Shown: positions 53,709 through 64,000 of the stretch, piece by piece
Position numbering within the stretch: position 1 is the first letter of the stretch
How the letters are laid out: every line of letters begins with the position of its first letter
From: Thermomonas beijingensis
Lineage (GTDB): Bacteria > Pseudomonadota > Gammaproteobacteria > Xanthomonadales > Xanthomonadaceae
Direction of reading: 5' to 3'
NCBI RefSeq assembly: GCF_020034655.1
Contig: NZ_JAIQDJ010000001.1
Coordinates: forward strand, 744,001 to 808,000
DNA: 64,000 nt
Notes under the pieces: generated by a model
Database searches by the model: none
The model's input: the letters and a program-made list of their open reading frames with translations, nothing else
What the model was told of the DNA's origin: nothing
Made by a program: the position numbers and the translations under genes

Positions 53709-55706
53709 TTAGTCCAATTTTGCCAGTCGTATCCCCACATTGTCATAACCGCGCACGGAATCCAGTGCTTGCAACTTGCCACTGGTCATGCGCTGGGTGC
53801 AGGCATGGTCGGCGCACAGGCTCAGCCAGCCCGCCACCGGAGTGGTGGGCTGCGCACGCAATTCGCCGGCACTGGGCAGGCGATAGTGGTGGCCATCCTG
53901 TGCTTGCAGCCAACGCGCATAGGCTTGCGCATCGGCAGCGTTGACGCAGACCACCGGCTTGCGATCATTGCCGGTGTTGTTCCAGCGCAGGCTGCGGCCC
54001 AGGAAGCCTTTGCCGCAGTCGGCCGCGTCACGCGCGGTGGCGGTGGCAAAGCGTGCGTAGTCGCTTCGGCTGACAGTGATAATACTGACCGGTGTCGTCG
54101 CCACCGGCGCCGCCGCCGCCGTTACCTGTGCCGAGGCGCTGGTAGGGCCATTTTGCGCAGCGCTGATACGCGCTTGTAGGTTGCGTTTACGCGCGGGATC
54201 CAAGCCTAGCCAGGCGACCTGATCCAACAGTATTTGCGCGGTCTTGCGCGTCTCGGGTTTGGCCAGTTGCACGGTGAGCCGCTCATCCAGCGCTTTGTCC
54301 AGTCGAGCCTGCAGCAGGCTGATGGCAGTGCCGGTGCCGCCTCGCCGGTTATCCAGGGTCTGTGCGCGCGCGAATGCGAGTTTGGCGGTGACAGTATCGC
54401 CATTGTGCAGTGCCCGCTCTGCTCGATCCCCTAGCGCATCGAATAGCAGCGCAGTCAAACGCAGGGTTTGCGGGTGGGTTGGGGCAACGTGCCACGCAGC
54501 TTCAATGCTGTCCCATGCATTGCCATTGCGGGGTTCCAGCAGCTGCCCGGTACGCAGTTGCTCTTCGGCATTGGCTACAAACGCGGCAATGCTGGCATCA
54601 GTGCGATCGGTTGCAGGCAGGGCAAGCACGGGGCTAGACGATGCGGGACTACTGGTCGGTGCGGGCAAACCGGTGGCGGGTTGTGTTGCTGCCACCGCGG
54701 CGGGCTGGATGACCGCAGCTGTGGATTGATTTGCAAGGTGCAGGTAGTAAGCAGCGCCCAGTGCAGCGAGCAGTACGACGCCAGCCGCTGCAAGCCACAG
54801 ACCGCGGCGGCGGCTGGTATCTGCCGTTGCCCGCGAGGTCGCCTGCGCTGAAGCGTCAAAGGCGGCCGGAACCTCCACCGCGGCGAACGCCTTCCCTGAT
54901 TGCTTTTCCAATTGCACTAGCGCGCTCAGCATTTCTTGCGCGCTGGCGAACCGGTCACCTGGTTGCTTGGCCATCGCCTTGTCGATGAAAGGCTGCCAAT
55001 GCTTGAGTACTGACGGTAAGCGCGGGATGGGTTCCTGCACATGCCTGATCGCCATGGTCAGCGCATCGCCAGCGTTGTACGGCAGGCGGCCCACCAGCAT
55101 TTCCCAAGTCAAGACACCCATGCTGTAAAGATCAGCACGGCGATCTACTTCTTGCCCACGTGCTTGTTCCGGCGGCATGTAGGCCGTGCTGCCCACCGCC
55201 AGCCCGGCATTGGTCAGGCGTGGGTTGCTGCCACGCCGCAGGGCGATACCGAAATCAGTCAGCAGCGGTCGGTCGGCCTCATCGAATAGCACATTTTCGG
55301 CTTTGACATCGCGATGCACCACCCCGCGCACATGCGCGTAGTCCAGCGCCTGCAACAGTTGGCTCAGGATCGCGGTGATTTTTGGTTGGTCGCCGGCCAG
55401 CTTGCGTTGTGCCAAATGCCCATGCGAGAGATACGGCATCGAATAGAACAGGAGGTTTTCGGGGGTGTGGCCAACCTCGTGAATACGTACGATGCCGGGG
55501 TGTTCCAGCCGTGCGATGGTGCGGGTTTCATTTTCGAAACGCGCGCGATTGGTGCCATCGGTCAGTGCATCGGGCAACATCACCTTCAACGCAACCTTGC
55601 GATCCAGCGAGACTTGCTCGGCCAGATATACGGTGGACATGCCGCCTTGGCCAATAACGCGCAACAGCTTGTAGCCGTCAATGCGTGGAAAGGTTTGATC
55701 TGTCAC
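53709..55706 (-). CDS. Hanks-type serine/threonine protein kinase fused to a formylglycine-enzyme-like domain
   Basis: A 665-residue protein from the GTG at 55706, which has GGAG nine bases upstream. The kinase domain covers about residues 10-270: glycine loop IGQGGMSTVY, Lys41 (VALKVM), catalytic loop HRD at 131-133, metal-binding DFG at 151-153, and YMPPEQARG in the activation segment. A single membrane helix follows at about 300-322, so the rest (about 325-665) should be periplasmic. Residues of about 540-665 (VSRSDYARFA ... VNAADAQAYARWLQAQDGHHYRLPSAGELRA) resemble the C-terminal part of formylglycine-generating/SUMF1 domains. The sensed signal is unknown. Confidence 0.88.
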   Translation of the reverse strand: MTDQTFPRIDGYKLLRVIGQGGMSTVYLAEQVSLDRKVALKVMLPDALTDGTNRARFENETRTIARLEHPGIVRIHEVGHTPENLLFYSMPYLSHGHLAQRKLAGDQPKITAILSQLLQALDYAHVRGVVHRDVKAENVLFDEADRPLLTDFGIALRRGSNPRLTNAGLAVGSTAYMPPEQARGQEVDRRADLYSMGVLTWEMLVGRLPYNAGDALTMAIRHVQEPIPRLPSVLKHWQPFIDKAMAKQPGDRFASAQEMLSALVQLEKQSGKAFAAVEVPAAFDASAQATSRATADTSRRRGLWLAAAGVVLLAALGAAYYLHLANQSTAAVIQPAAVAATQPATGLPAPTSSPASSSPVLALPATDRTDASIAAFVANAEEQLRTGQLLEPRNGNAWDSIEAAWHVAPTHPQTLRLTALLFDALGDRAERALHNGDTVTAKLAFARAQTLDNRRGGTGTAISLLQARLDKALDERLTVQLAKPETRKTAQILLDQVAWLGLDPARKRNLQARISAAQNGPTSASAQVTAAAAPVATTPVSIITVSRSDYARFATATARDAADCGKGFLGRSLRWNNTGNDRKPVVCVNAADAQAYARWLQAQDGHHYRLPSAGELRAQPTTPVAGWLSLCADHACTQRMTSGKLQALDSVRGYDNVGIRLAKLD

Positions 55707-55827
55707 TGCGTCTTGCTCCAGCAAGCCCCCCCGAGCCCGCCGCGAGCATACGACGGACACGCAGGCCAAGGGAATGCTTGTGCTTGACCAGTGTGAAGCG
55801 GTGCCAGCGTACCAATCACACCGGCAA

Positions 55828-56700
55828 TTACACCAGCAGCAATGCCGACATCTGCCGGCGCACGCGGCTGACCAGATCTGCGTCGTCCAGAATCCGGAAC
55901 GCATCGATCAGCGATTTGCGCGCCAGCCCGTCGGCGTAAGCCTTGTCGCGCCTCAGCATGTCGATGAATTGCGCCAGCCCGGCTTCGGCATCACCGCCGA
56001 CCAATTGGCGTACGCCCAGCAGGTGGCGCGCGCGCAGGTCGGCGGGGTCACTGGCAATCGCGGCGTGCAGCACTTCGAGCGGTGGCGCGTCCTTGAGCAG
56101 GGCGGCAAAACCCAGACGAGCACGTGCCTTGATGGTGCGCTCATCGGTGGCCAGGTTGGCCGGCAGCTTGTCCAGCAAGTGTTCGGCTTCCACCGCCGCA
56201 CCGGTTTGCAGCAGCGCCAGTGCCAGATCGAGTTGGTGTTCAGCCTTGTCCGGCTCGATCTCGGCCAGCTTGCGCAGACGCAGCACTTCGGCGTGCGGGT
56301 CGAGCGGGGCGGAGGGGACTTCGGCCGCGGCGTCATCGACAGGCTCCGCCGGTTGGATGCCCACTTGCGCCAGCATCTCGCGCAATTGGCCCTCCGGCAG
56401 TGCGCCGGGGATCGCGCCCAGCACTTGGCCGTCCTTGACCACCGCAATGGTGGGCACAGAGCGAATCTGGAACGCGGCGGCCAGCTCCTGCTCCTTGTCC
56501 ACATCCACCTTGGCCAACACGAAGGCGCCGTGGTATTCGGCGGCCAGTTTTTCCAGCACTGGCCCAAGCGTCTTGCACGGCCCGCACCATGTGGCCCAGA
56601 AATCCACCAGCACGGGCGTTTCCAGCGATTTGCGGATCACCGTGTCTTCAAAGGTGGCAGCGGTGGCATCGAATACGTGCGGATTGTTGGCGTCGGTCAT
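55828..56700 (-). CDS. cnoX: Thioredoxin-like chaperedoxin CnoX (YbbN)
   Basis: A 290-residue protein with an N-terminal thioredoxin domain (residues 1 to about 110; FWATWCGPCKTL with Cys39 and Cys42 intact, cis-Pro in IRSVPTIAVV). A helical TPR-like domain with LRKLAEIEPDKAEHQLDLALALLQTG follows. The family holds oxidised substrates and hands them to GroEL. E. coli CnoX has SxxC, so the complete CxxC here suggests redox activity may remain. It is upstream of the kinase gene on the same strand, separated by about 120 bases. Confidence 0.9.
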   Translation of the reverse strand: MTDANNPHVFDATAATFEDTVIRKSLETPVLVDFWATWCGPCKTLGPVLEKLAAEYHGAFVLAKVDVDKEQELAAAFQIRSVPTIAVVKDGQVLGAIPGALPEGQLREMLAQVGIQPAEPVDDAAAEVPSAPLDPHAEVLRLRKLAEIEPDKAEHQLDLALALLQTGAAVEAEHLLDKLPANLATDERTIKARARLGFAALLKDAPPLEVLHAAIASDPADLRARHLLGVRQLVGGDAEAGLAQFIDMLRRDKAYADGLARKSLIDAFRILDDADLVSRVRRQMSALLLV

Positions 56701-56757
56701 GGCGGCGGCGTTCTTGGGAATGCACAGGAGATGGCGGCGATTGGGCAGGTTAACAAG

Positions 56758-56834
56758 TGATGTAAAAAATAGTTGACATCACGAAACCGGTATGTAAATT
56801 GCACATTACATCTAGTCTGTTGGAGTTTACATCA
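56758..56834 (+). promoter_or_regulatory. Promoter and iterated operator half-sites of the XRE operon
   Basis: A consensus -35 TTGACA (56773-56778) with a 16-base spacer and -10 TAAATT (56795-56800). Around it are five related 9-base half-sites: TGATGTAAA (56758), TTGACATCA (56773), TATGTAAAT (56791), ATTACATCT (56805) and TTTACATCA (56826). Two are inverted relative to the other three, and 56792-56811 forms ATGTAA-N8-TTACAT. The last site is next to the ATG at 56835. The XRE regulator in the operon is the likely binder. Confidence 0.65.
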
Positions 56835-57485
56835 ATGCTCGGGTTGTCTCCGCGTCACCAATTGATGGTCTGGCTGTTGTTGGCCGGGGTCGGCTTGGCG
56901 CTATTTTTCAGCGGTGACTACCGCGATATCCCGTTTCCGGTTGGCTGGTTCGGCGCCTGCCTGTTCGTGGCAGCGGTGTGGTTTTCGGTTGCCAAACTGC
57001 ATGCGCTGCCGCGTAGCGAAGATGAGGCGCAGATTGCGCCGGGGGAGTGGCAGGCATGGATTGGCGTGGCGTTTGTCGGTGCGGTGATTGTGGCTTGTGT
57101 CATGCGCGCCGATGCCTTTCTGCCGCAGGTGCCGATTGGCCATAATCCCGAGGCCAGAGTGGCAGGCAAGCACATCGGCACCTTGTTCGTGGCGTGGCTG
57201 GTCTTGTTGCATGTGTTGAAAAAGCGCTGGGCCGGCAGCGTGCTGGCCGATGAGCGGGACGCGCACATCGCCCTGATCGCCGGCCACTGGGCGCGTTGCA
57301 TCACGGCGCTAGGCATCATTGCCATTGCGGTGACATTGGGCTTTTCCGACACCGAGCGCTTGCTGCAATTCAGTTATCCCTTCATCGCGCAAGCGCTGAT
57401 GTCGGTGCTGCTGGCGGGGCTGTGGTGCGAGCAACTGGCAGCGGCGCTGTTGTATTGGCGTGATCGCCGTGGAGTACAGGCATGA
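56835..57485 (+). CDS. Membrane protein, first gene of XRE operon
   Basis: A 216-residue protein with about six hydrophobic segments (LMVWLLLAGVGLALFF, FGACLFVAAVWFSVA, WIGVAFVGAVIVACV, LFVAWLVLLHVL and two more). A short conserved-looking ADERDAHIALIAGHWARC lies between helices 4 and 5; a similar [18 protein letters not shown] occurs in the next gene, so the two proteins are related in this loop. Start at 56835 with GGAG nine bases upstream. I do not recognise a named function. Confidence 0.75.
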   Translation: MLGLSPRHQLMVWLLLAGVGLALFFSGDYRDIPFPVGWFGACLFVAAVWFSVAKLHALPRSEDEAQIAPGEWQAWIGVAFVGAVIVACVMRADAFLPQVPIGHNPEARVAGKHIGTLFVAWLVLLHVLKKRWAGSVLADERDAHIALIAGHWARCITALGIIAIAVTLGFSDTERLLQFSYPFIAQALMSVLLAGLWCEQLAAALLYWRDRRGVQA

Positions 57486-57937
57486 AGTTCTGGATGCAGG
57501 GGAAGGCTGAGCGTGACCCCCGGGCGTTTGGTGAGCGTTTTGCGTGGCGGATGGTCATGCTGTTCGCGGGAATGGCGGTGTATCTGACGTTCGGCTCGAT
57601 TATCGGCGGCCGGCCGATCGCCATCCTGGCGACGCTGATCGCCTTGCCGTTGTCGTACGGCTTCCGCCTGCGTGCCGCTGCCGAAGAGCGGCGTCGGGGC
57701 GAGACGATGGAGGACGAGCGCGATGCCTGGATCTTGGCGCAGGGTGATCGTGGGTTTCGGATCGCGGTCTCGTGCTGGTATGGCGTGTTGACGTTGGCGC
57801 TGTGCTTTGACACTCCTCGTGCTGCGCTGCAGACGAACGATTGCGCGCTCCCTAGCATGGTCCTGCTGGGCCTGATCGTCGCCAACATCGTAGGGCAGCT
57901 GACAGTGGCGGTGCTGTATCGCCGTGACAGGCAATGA
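57482..57937 (+). CDS. Small membrane protein, second gene of XRE operon
   Basis: A 151-residue protein with about four hydrophobic segments ([48 protein letters not shown]-like and [20 protein letters not shown]). Its [18 protein letters not shown] loop resembles the loop of the preceding membrane protein, suggesting they may pair. It overlaps both neighbours by ATGA. Function unknown. Confidence 0.72.
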   Translation: MKFWMQGKAERDPRAFGERFAWRMVMLFAGMAVYLTFGSIIGGRPIAILATLIALPLSYGFRLRAAAEERRRGETMEDERDAWILAQGDRGFRIAVSCWYGVLTLALCFDTPRAALQTNDCALPSMVLLGLIVANIVGQLTVAVLYRRDRQ

Positions 57938-58152
57938 CGGGTACCCGAATCGCCAATCAGATTCGCCGCCTGCGTTTCGAGCGCGGCGAATTGACCCAGC
58001 AGGCGCTGGCCGATGCCTGTGGCGTCACCCGACAGACCATCATTGCGCTGGAAGCGGGGCGCTATGCGCCGTCGCTGGAGTTGGGCTTTCGCATCGCTGA
58101 TGCGCTGGGTGTGCGGATCGAGGAGGTGTTTCAGTGGCACGCCAGATCATGA
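57934..58152 (+). CDS. Small XRE-family helix-turn-helix regulator
   Basis: A 72-residue protein that is essentially one HTH_3 domain: [54 protein letters not shown]. The recognition helix is [12 protein letters not shown]. Such short regulators (YozG-like) usually sit beside small membrane proteins and control their own operon. The repeated TGATGTAAA-like sites at the promoter are the candidate operators. Confidence 0.9.
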   Translation: MTGTRIANQIRRLRFERGELTQQALADACGVTRQTIIALEAGRYAPSLELGFRIADALGVRIEEVFQWHARS

Positions 58153-58778
58153 AATCCATTGCATTGCCGCAGCTGGGAGCTTGGTTGGCATTGGCGTTTT
58201 TCCTTGTCGCCTTGTTGTTGGCCAACCTCGGTGTTCCCGAATATTCCCATCTGCTGCATCCGCTGGCGCTGCGCGGGGCCACCGGTGTGCCGGGGGCGCT
58301 GTGGTTCAACCTGGGCGCATTTGTATTGCCGGGTGGGTTGCTGCTGTTGCAGGCACATCTGCTGCGCAAGGCCGTGCAGGAGGCAAGCTGGCGGGTGCGA
58401 CTTGGGCTGACGCTGATGCAGTTGTCGGCGCTGGCATTTGCCATGCAAGGGTTATTGCCGCTGGATCAGCGGGGTGTGGATGCGGCGGCCAGCCGCTTGC
58501 ATGTGCTGATGTGGATGCTGTGGTGGATTGCGTTTGTACCCGGTGCGCTGCTGTTGGCGTTGGGCCTGCTGCGGCAGCGGCGCGGGTTGGCGGTGGTGAG
58601 TGCGGCGGTTGGTGTATTGGTGCCGCTGCTGGCGGTATGGGCCCCCATTGGTGCGTGGGTGGGGCTGGCGCAGCGGCTGGCATTTGTACTGTGGTTTGGT
58701 GGGTGGCTGCTGGTCAGCCGCTGCCTTATTGGTACTTCAGCTTCAGCGCCAAAATCGTTGCCGCCAGCAGGAAGGTGA
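58134..58778 (+). CDS. DUF998-like multi-pass membrane protein
   Basis: A 214-residue protein with about six hydrophobic segments ([57 protein letters not shown] and others). The DUF998-like opening is [15 protein letters not shown]. The start GTG at 58134 has AGGAGG seven bases upstream; an ATG at 58149 overlapping the regulator stop (ATGA) is the alternative. The 3' end overlaps the convergent semiSWEET gene by 53 bases. Function unknown. Confidence 0.72.
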   Translation: MARQIMKSIALPQLGAWLALAFFLVALLLANLGVPEYSHLLHPLALRGATGVPGALWFNLGAFVLPGGLLLLQAHLLRKAVQEASWRVRLGLTLMQLSALAFAMQGLLPLDQRGVDAAASRLHVLMWMLWWIAFVPGALLLALGLLRQRRGLAVVSAAVGVLVPLLAVWAPIGAWVGLAQRLAFVLWFGGWLLVSRCLIGTSASAPKSLPPAGR

Positions 58779-58977
58779 TCGCATTCGACACGATCATCGG
58801 CCATGAATGCAGGAAAATGCCGTAGCCAAACCAGCAGGCAATACCAAACGTGAACACCACATACATCCACAACGAGATTCCCGAGGTGTCCCGCGTGCGG
58901 ATGGTTTTGATGGCCTGCGGCACAAACGACAGCGTGGTGCAGGTCGCAGCCAAATAGCCAAACCATTCCAGCGTCAT
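58726..58977 (-). CDS. SemiSWEET family sugar transporter
   Basis: An 83-residue, three-helix protein with the PQ motif of the MtN3/SWEET family: LEWFGYLAATCTTLSFVPQAIKTIRTRDTSGISLWMYVVFTFGIACWFGYGI. SemiSWEETs form dimers that facilitate sugar diffusion. The frame is open far upstream, but the family N-terminus fixes the start at the ATG at 58977; the rest is antisense to leuS. It overlaps the end of the convergent DUF998-like gene. Confidence 0.9.
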   Translation of the reverse strand: MTLEWFGYLAATCTTLSFVPQAIKTIRTRDTSGISLWMYVVFTFGIACWFGYGIFLHSWPMIVSNAITFLLAATILALKLKYQ

Positions 58978-59001
58978 GCGGCCGCCATGGCGGGCAAATA
59001 G

Positions 59002-61857
<2,856 letters not shown>

Positions 61858-61866
61858 CAGCACGTT

Positions 61867-61902
61867 CCGACCCCGTTGTAATGGGGTCGGCAGCAATTTT
61901 TC
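61867..61902 (+). terminator. Terminator-like hairpin between leuS and lptE
   Basis: A perfect 8-bp stem CCGACCCC with GGGGTCGG, 8-base loop, then CAGCAATTTTTC. The U-tract is seven bases from the stem, so termination may be partial; lptE-holA-nadD could then also be read from leuS. Confidence 0.65.
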
Positions 61903-61928
61903 TGTCGTTTTCGCCTAGACTTCCAAGA

Positions 61929-62438
61929 ATGAACTCACGCCTGCTTACCATCGCCCTTGCCGCAACCTTGCTGTCCGGTTGTGGTTTCCATCTGCGCAAT
62001 GCGCTCAACCTGCCGGCCAATCTGGGCCCCGTGCGGGTGTTGGCCGCCGATCGCTACAGTCCCTTGTCGGAACTGTTGGCGGATGGTTTGCAGCGTGCCG
62101 GCGCGCAGGCGGCTGCGGCCGATGCCACTGAAGGTGTTGCCACCTTGCAGGTGATTTCCGAGCAATGGGCCGATACCCCCATCAGCAACGACCAGTCCGG
62201 GCGAGCACAGGAATACGCGCTGCGCTATGCGGTGATTTTCAGCCTGCATCGCGCCGACGGCAGCGTGGCCGTGCCGCAGCAGGCAGTGGAATTGTCGCGC
62301 GACTATCTGGCCCCGGCGGTGGACTCCATCGGCAAGGCCAGCGAGCGCGAAATGCTGGTGAAGGAGTTGCGCCGTGATATGGCCGCAGCGATTTTGCGGC
62401 GGGTCGATGCGGCATCGAAAGCGGTGGTTGTGCCCTGA
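61929..62438 (+). CDS. lptE: LPS-assembly lipoprotein LptE
   Basis: A 169-residue outer-membrane lipoprotein that plugs LptD during lipopolysaccharide export. The lipobox is LLSGC with the lipidated Cys near residue 18, followed by GFHLRNALNLP, the LptE start (CGFHLR). The C-terminal helix includes LVKELRRDMAAAILRRVDA. Its place between leuS and holA is the conserved gammaproteobacterial arrangement. Confidence 0.94.
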   Translation: MNSRLLTIALAATLLSGCGFHLRNALNLPANLGPVRVLAADRYSPLSELLADGLQRAGAQAAAADATEGVATLQVISEQWADTPISNDQSGRAQEYALRYAVIFSLHRADGSVAVPQQAVELSRDYLAPAVDSIGKASEREMLVKELRRDMAAAILRRVDAASKAVVVP

Positions 62439-62484
62439 TCCGGGCGCAACCCGGCTCTGTGGCTGGCGTATGGAGCGCTGACAG

Positions 62485-63525
62485 ATGGAACTAAGCGCCG
62501 ACCGGTTGCCCGCACAGCTTGCGGCGGAGCCGCTACGCCCGATCTATCTGGTCGCGGGCAGTGAAGCGTTATTGGTATTGGAAGCGGCCGACGCCGTACG
62601 TGTGGCGGCGCGCAAGCAGGATATCAGTGAGCGTGAAGTGCATGACATGGACGGCCGCGATGCCGACTGGGATGCACTGGACGCCAGCATCCATGCCCCC
62701 AGTTTGTTTGCCAGCCAGCGCTTGATCGAGGTGCGTTTGCCGACCGGCAAACCCGGCACCGACGGCAGTAAATTGATCACGGGGTTTTGCGCCAATCCAC
62801 CCAGTGATGTGGTGCTGCTGGTAATCGCCGCAGAGTGGTCAAAAGCCCATGCCGGCAAATGGAGTGAAGCGATTACCAGGACCGGGCATGTGGTGGTTGC
62901 ATGGCCGGTCAAGCCGCATGAGTTGGTTGGCTGGATGGGCGCACGTTTGCGTAGCCGCGGCCTCAAGGCGACGCCGGATGCGGTGACGCGGCTGGCGCAA
63001 CGGGTGGAAGGCAATTTGCTGGCGGCGGCGCAGGAAGTGGATAAGTTGGCGCTGCTGCTGCATGGTAGTGGCGAAGTGCTGGATGTCGAGCGGATGGACG
63101 CGTTGGTCGCCGACTCTGCCCGCTTCGACGTGTTTCGACTTGCCGATGCCGCGTTGAACGGGCAGGCCGCGCAAGTGGCCCGCATCATCGCTGGCCTGCG
63201 CGCGGAAGGTGAAGCCATCCAGGCGTTGATGGGCATGGTGGTCAAAGAGTTGGGCACGGTGGCAGCGCTGGCGCAGGCGCGCAATTTTGCCGCCGAGTGC
63301 AAGGCGCAGCGCATCTGGGATTCGAAGCAAGCGGTGTACAAGCGTGCCTTGGCGCGCCATTCGCCGGAGCGTTGGCAGCGGTTTCTGAGCGATGCCGGCC
63401 GCGTGGATCGCATCTCCAAAGGCCGTGCTCGCCTGGGTCAGGAAACTACCGACGCGTGGCAGCAATTGGAACGCCTGCTGCTGGCGGTGGCGGATAAAGG
63501 CGCGCTGCGCTTGCTGGCCCCGTGA
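62485..63525 (+). CDS. holA: DNA polymerase III delta subunit
   Basis: A 346-residue clamp-loader subunit that opens the beta clamp. The N-terminal LRPIYLVAGSEALLVLEAADAVRVAARKQ is the AAA+-like delta start, with the clamp-binding region LFASQRLIEVRLPTGKPG. The middle contains GLKATPDAVTRLAQRVEGNLLAAAQEVDKLALL and DSARFDVFRLADAALNG. Length is close to E. coli HolA (343). Its stop overlaps the nadD GTG start. Confidence 0.95.
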   Translation: MELSADRLPAQLAAEPLRPIYLVAGSEALLVLEAADAVRVAARKQDISEREVHDMDGRDADWDALDASIHAPSLFASQRLIEVRLPTGKPGTDGSKLITGFCANPPSDVVLLVIAAEWSKAHAGKWSEAITRTGHVVVAWPVKPHELVGWMGARLRSRGLKATPDAVTRLAQRVEGNLLAAAQEVDKLALLLHGSGEVLDVERMDALVADSARFDVFRLADAALNGQAAQVARIIAGLRAEGEAIQALMGMVVKELGTVAALAQARNFAAECKAQRIWDSKQAVYKRALARHSPERWQRFLSDAGRVDRISKGRARLGQETTDAWQQLERLLLAVADKGALRLLAP

Positions 63526-64000
63526 GCCGTTTGCGCATTTGCTATGGCGGAAGCTTCGACCCCGTGCATAACGGGCACCTGGCGGTAGCCACGGCCGCCC
63601 GTGATGTATTCGCGGCCGAGGTGTTGATGCTGCCGGCGGGCGATCCGCCGCATAAGGGCATCACCCATGCCGATGCCGAGCAACGCGCGGCGATGCTGGC
63701 ATTGGCGCTTGCCAATGTGACTGATATTGCGTTGGATCGCCGCGAGCTGCACCGTGCTGGCCCGTCCTACACGGTGGATACCCTGCGCGAGCTGCGCGAC
63801 GAATGGGGCCCACGCACACCCATCGCATGGTTGATCGGTGCCGATTCCCTGTTGCAATTACACACATGGCACCGCTGGCGCGAATTGTTCGACTTCGCCC
63901 ACATCCTGTGCGTGCAACGCCCTGGCTCGCAATTGGATGCGAAACGTCTGCGCACCGCAGCGCCCGAGGTGTTGGCGCAAATCAATGGCCGCTGGCTGCC
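63522..64000 (+). CDS. nadD: Nicotinate-nucleotide adenylyltransferase (3' end cut by window)
   Basis: The frame starts at GTG 63522 (GTGA overlap with holA) and stays open to the right edge, giving the first 159 residues. ICYGGSFDPVHNGHLAVA contains the nucleotidyltransferase HxGH motif. GDPPHKGITHADAEQRAAMLALAL and PSYTVDTLRELRDEWGPRTPIAWLIGADSLLQLHTWHRWRELF are NadD signatures. It makes deamido-NAD from nicotinate mononucleotide and ATP. The ISSTxIR motif lies beyond the edge. Confidence 0.95.
   Translation, partial: MSRLRICYGGSFDPVHNGHLAVATAARDVFAAEVLMLPAGDPPHKGITHADAEQRAAMLALALANVTDIALDRRELHRAGPSYTVDTLRELRDEWGPRTPIAWLIGADSLLQLHTWHRWRELFDFAHILCVQRPGSQLDAKRLRTAAPEVLAQINGRWL

Overview
The window looks like a chromosomal housekeeping segment from a gammaproteobacterium of the Xanthomonadales (Lysobacteraceae). 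The evidence is the gene order and protein style: dnaE-rnhB-lpxB-lpxA-fabZ-lpxD-bamA-rseP-dxr-cdsA-uppS-frr-pyrH on one strand, glnD-dapD-yffB-like-dapE-asnB, and lexA-recA-recX with a TTAGTAG..CTACTAA lexA operator. The genus cannot be fixed from sequence reading alone. I see no phage, insertion sequence, CRISPR array or plasmid functions.

Layout. 1-1.9 kb (minus): a small operon with an SPFH-domain membrane protein, an Arc-like ribbon-helix-helix protein, a DUF4177 protein and a secreted alpha/beta hydrolase that runs off the left edge; a perfect palindrome lies at its promoter. 2-10.9 kb: mixed single genes (lipoprotein, purT, bpt, EF-hand protein, DUF2007 protein plus tesB, amidase, esterase, rlmL). 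11-27.8 kb (minus): a long envelope and replication operon from pyrH down to accA, covering ribosome recycling, isoprenoid, phospholipid and lipid A synthesis, outer-membrane assembly, the main replicative polymerase and fatty-acid initiation. 28-34.5 kb: tRNA-Asp, ppiD, fabI, gloB, a YafS-like methyltransferase, rnhA, dnaQ and a PP2C phosphatase. 34.8-37.1 kb (minus): tRNA-Ser, tsf and rpsB with a long rpsB leader. 37.2-43 kb (plus): map, glnD, dapD, a YffB/ArsC-like protein and dapE, followed by a penicillin-acylase family enzyme on the other strand. 45.4-49.8 kb: asnB, lexA, recA, recX. 49.8-56.7 kb (minus): dxs, an HMA-like protein, a queuosine-precursor transporter, a DUF502 protein, a Ser/Thr kinase fused to a formylglycine-enzyme-like domain, and the thioredoxin-like chaperone cnoX. 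56.8-58.8 kb (plus): three membrane proteins with a small XRE regulator. Then semiSWEET (minus) and leuS-lptE-holA-nadD (plus), with nadD cut by the right edge.

The most striking observation is upstream of asnB. A 29-codon ORF with seven asparagine codons in a ten-codon stretch is followed by a 12-bp GC-rich hairpin with a T-rich tail, then a good ribosome binding site and asnB. This has the layout of a ribosome-mediated transcription attenuator that senses charged tRNA-Asn. I do not know of such a system described for asnB.

Other points of interest are the operator-like repeats in front of the SPFH and XRE operons, a long imperfect hairpin between lpxA and lpxB, nested inverted repeats between dapD and the yffB-like gene, promoters that predict leaderless mRNAs (tesB, map, nearly lexA), a base-composition mosaic in the 5' third of leuS, and a cysteine-bracketed proline-rich loop in BamA. 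Many genes are translationally coupled through 4-bp ATGA or GTGA overlaps.
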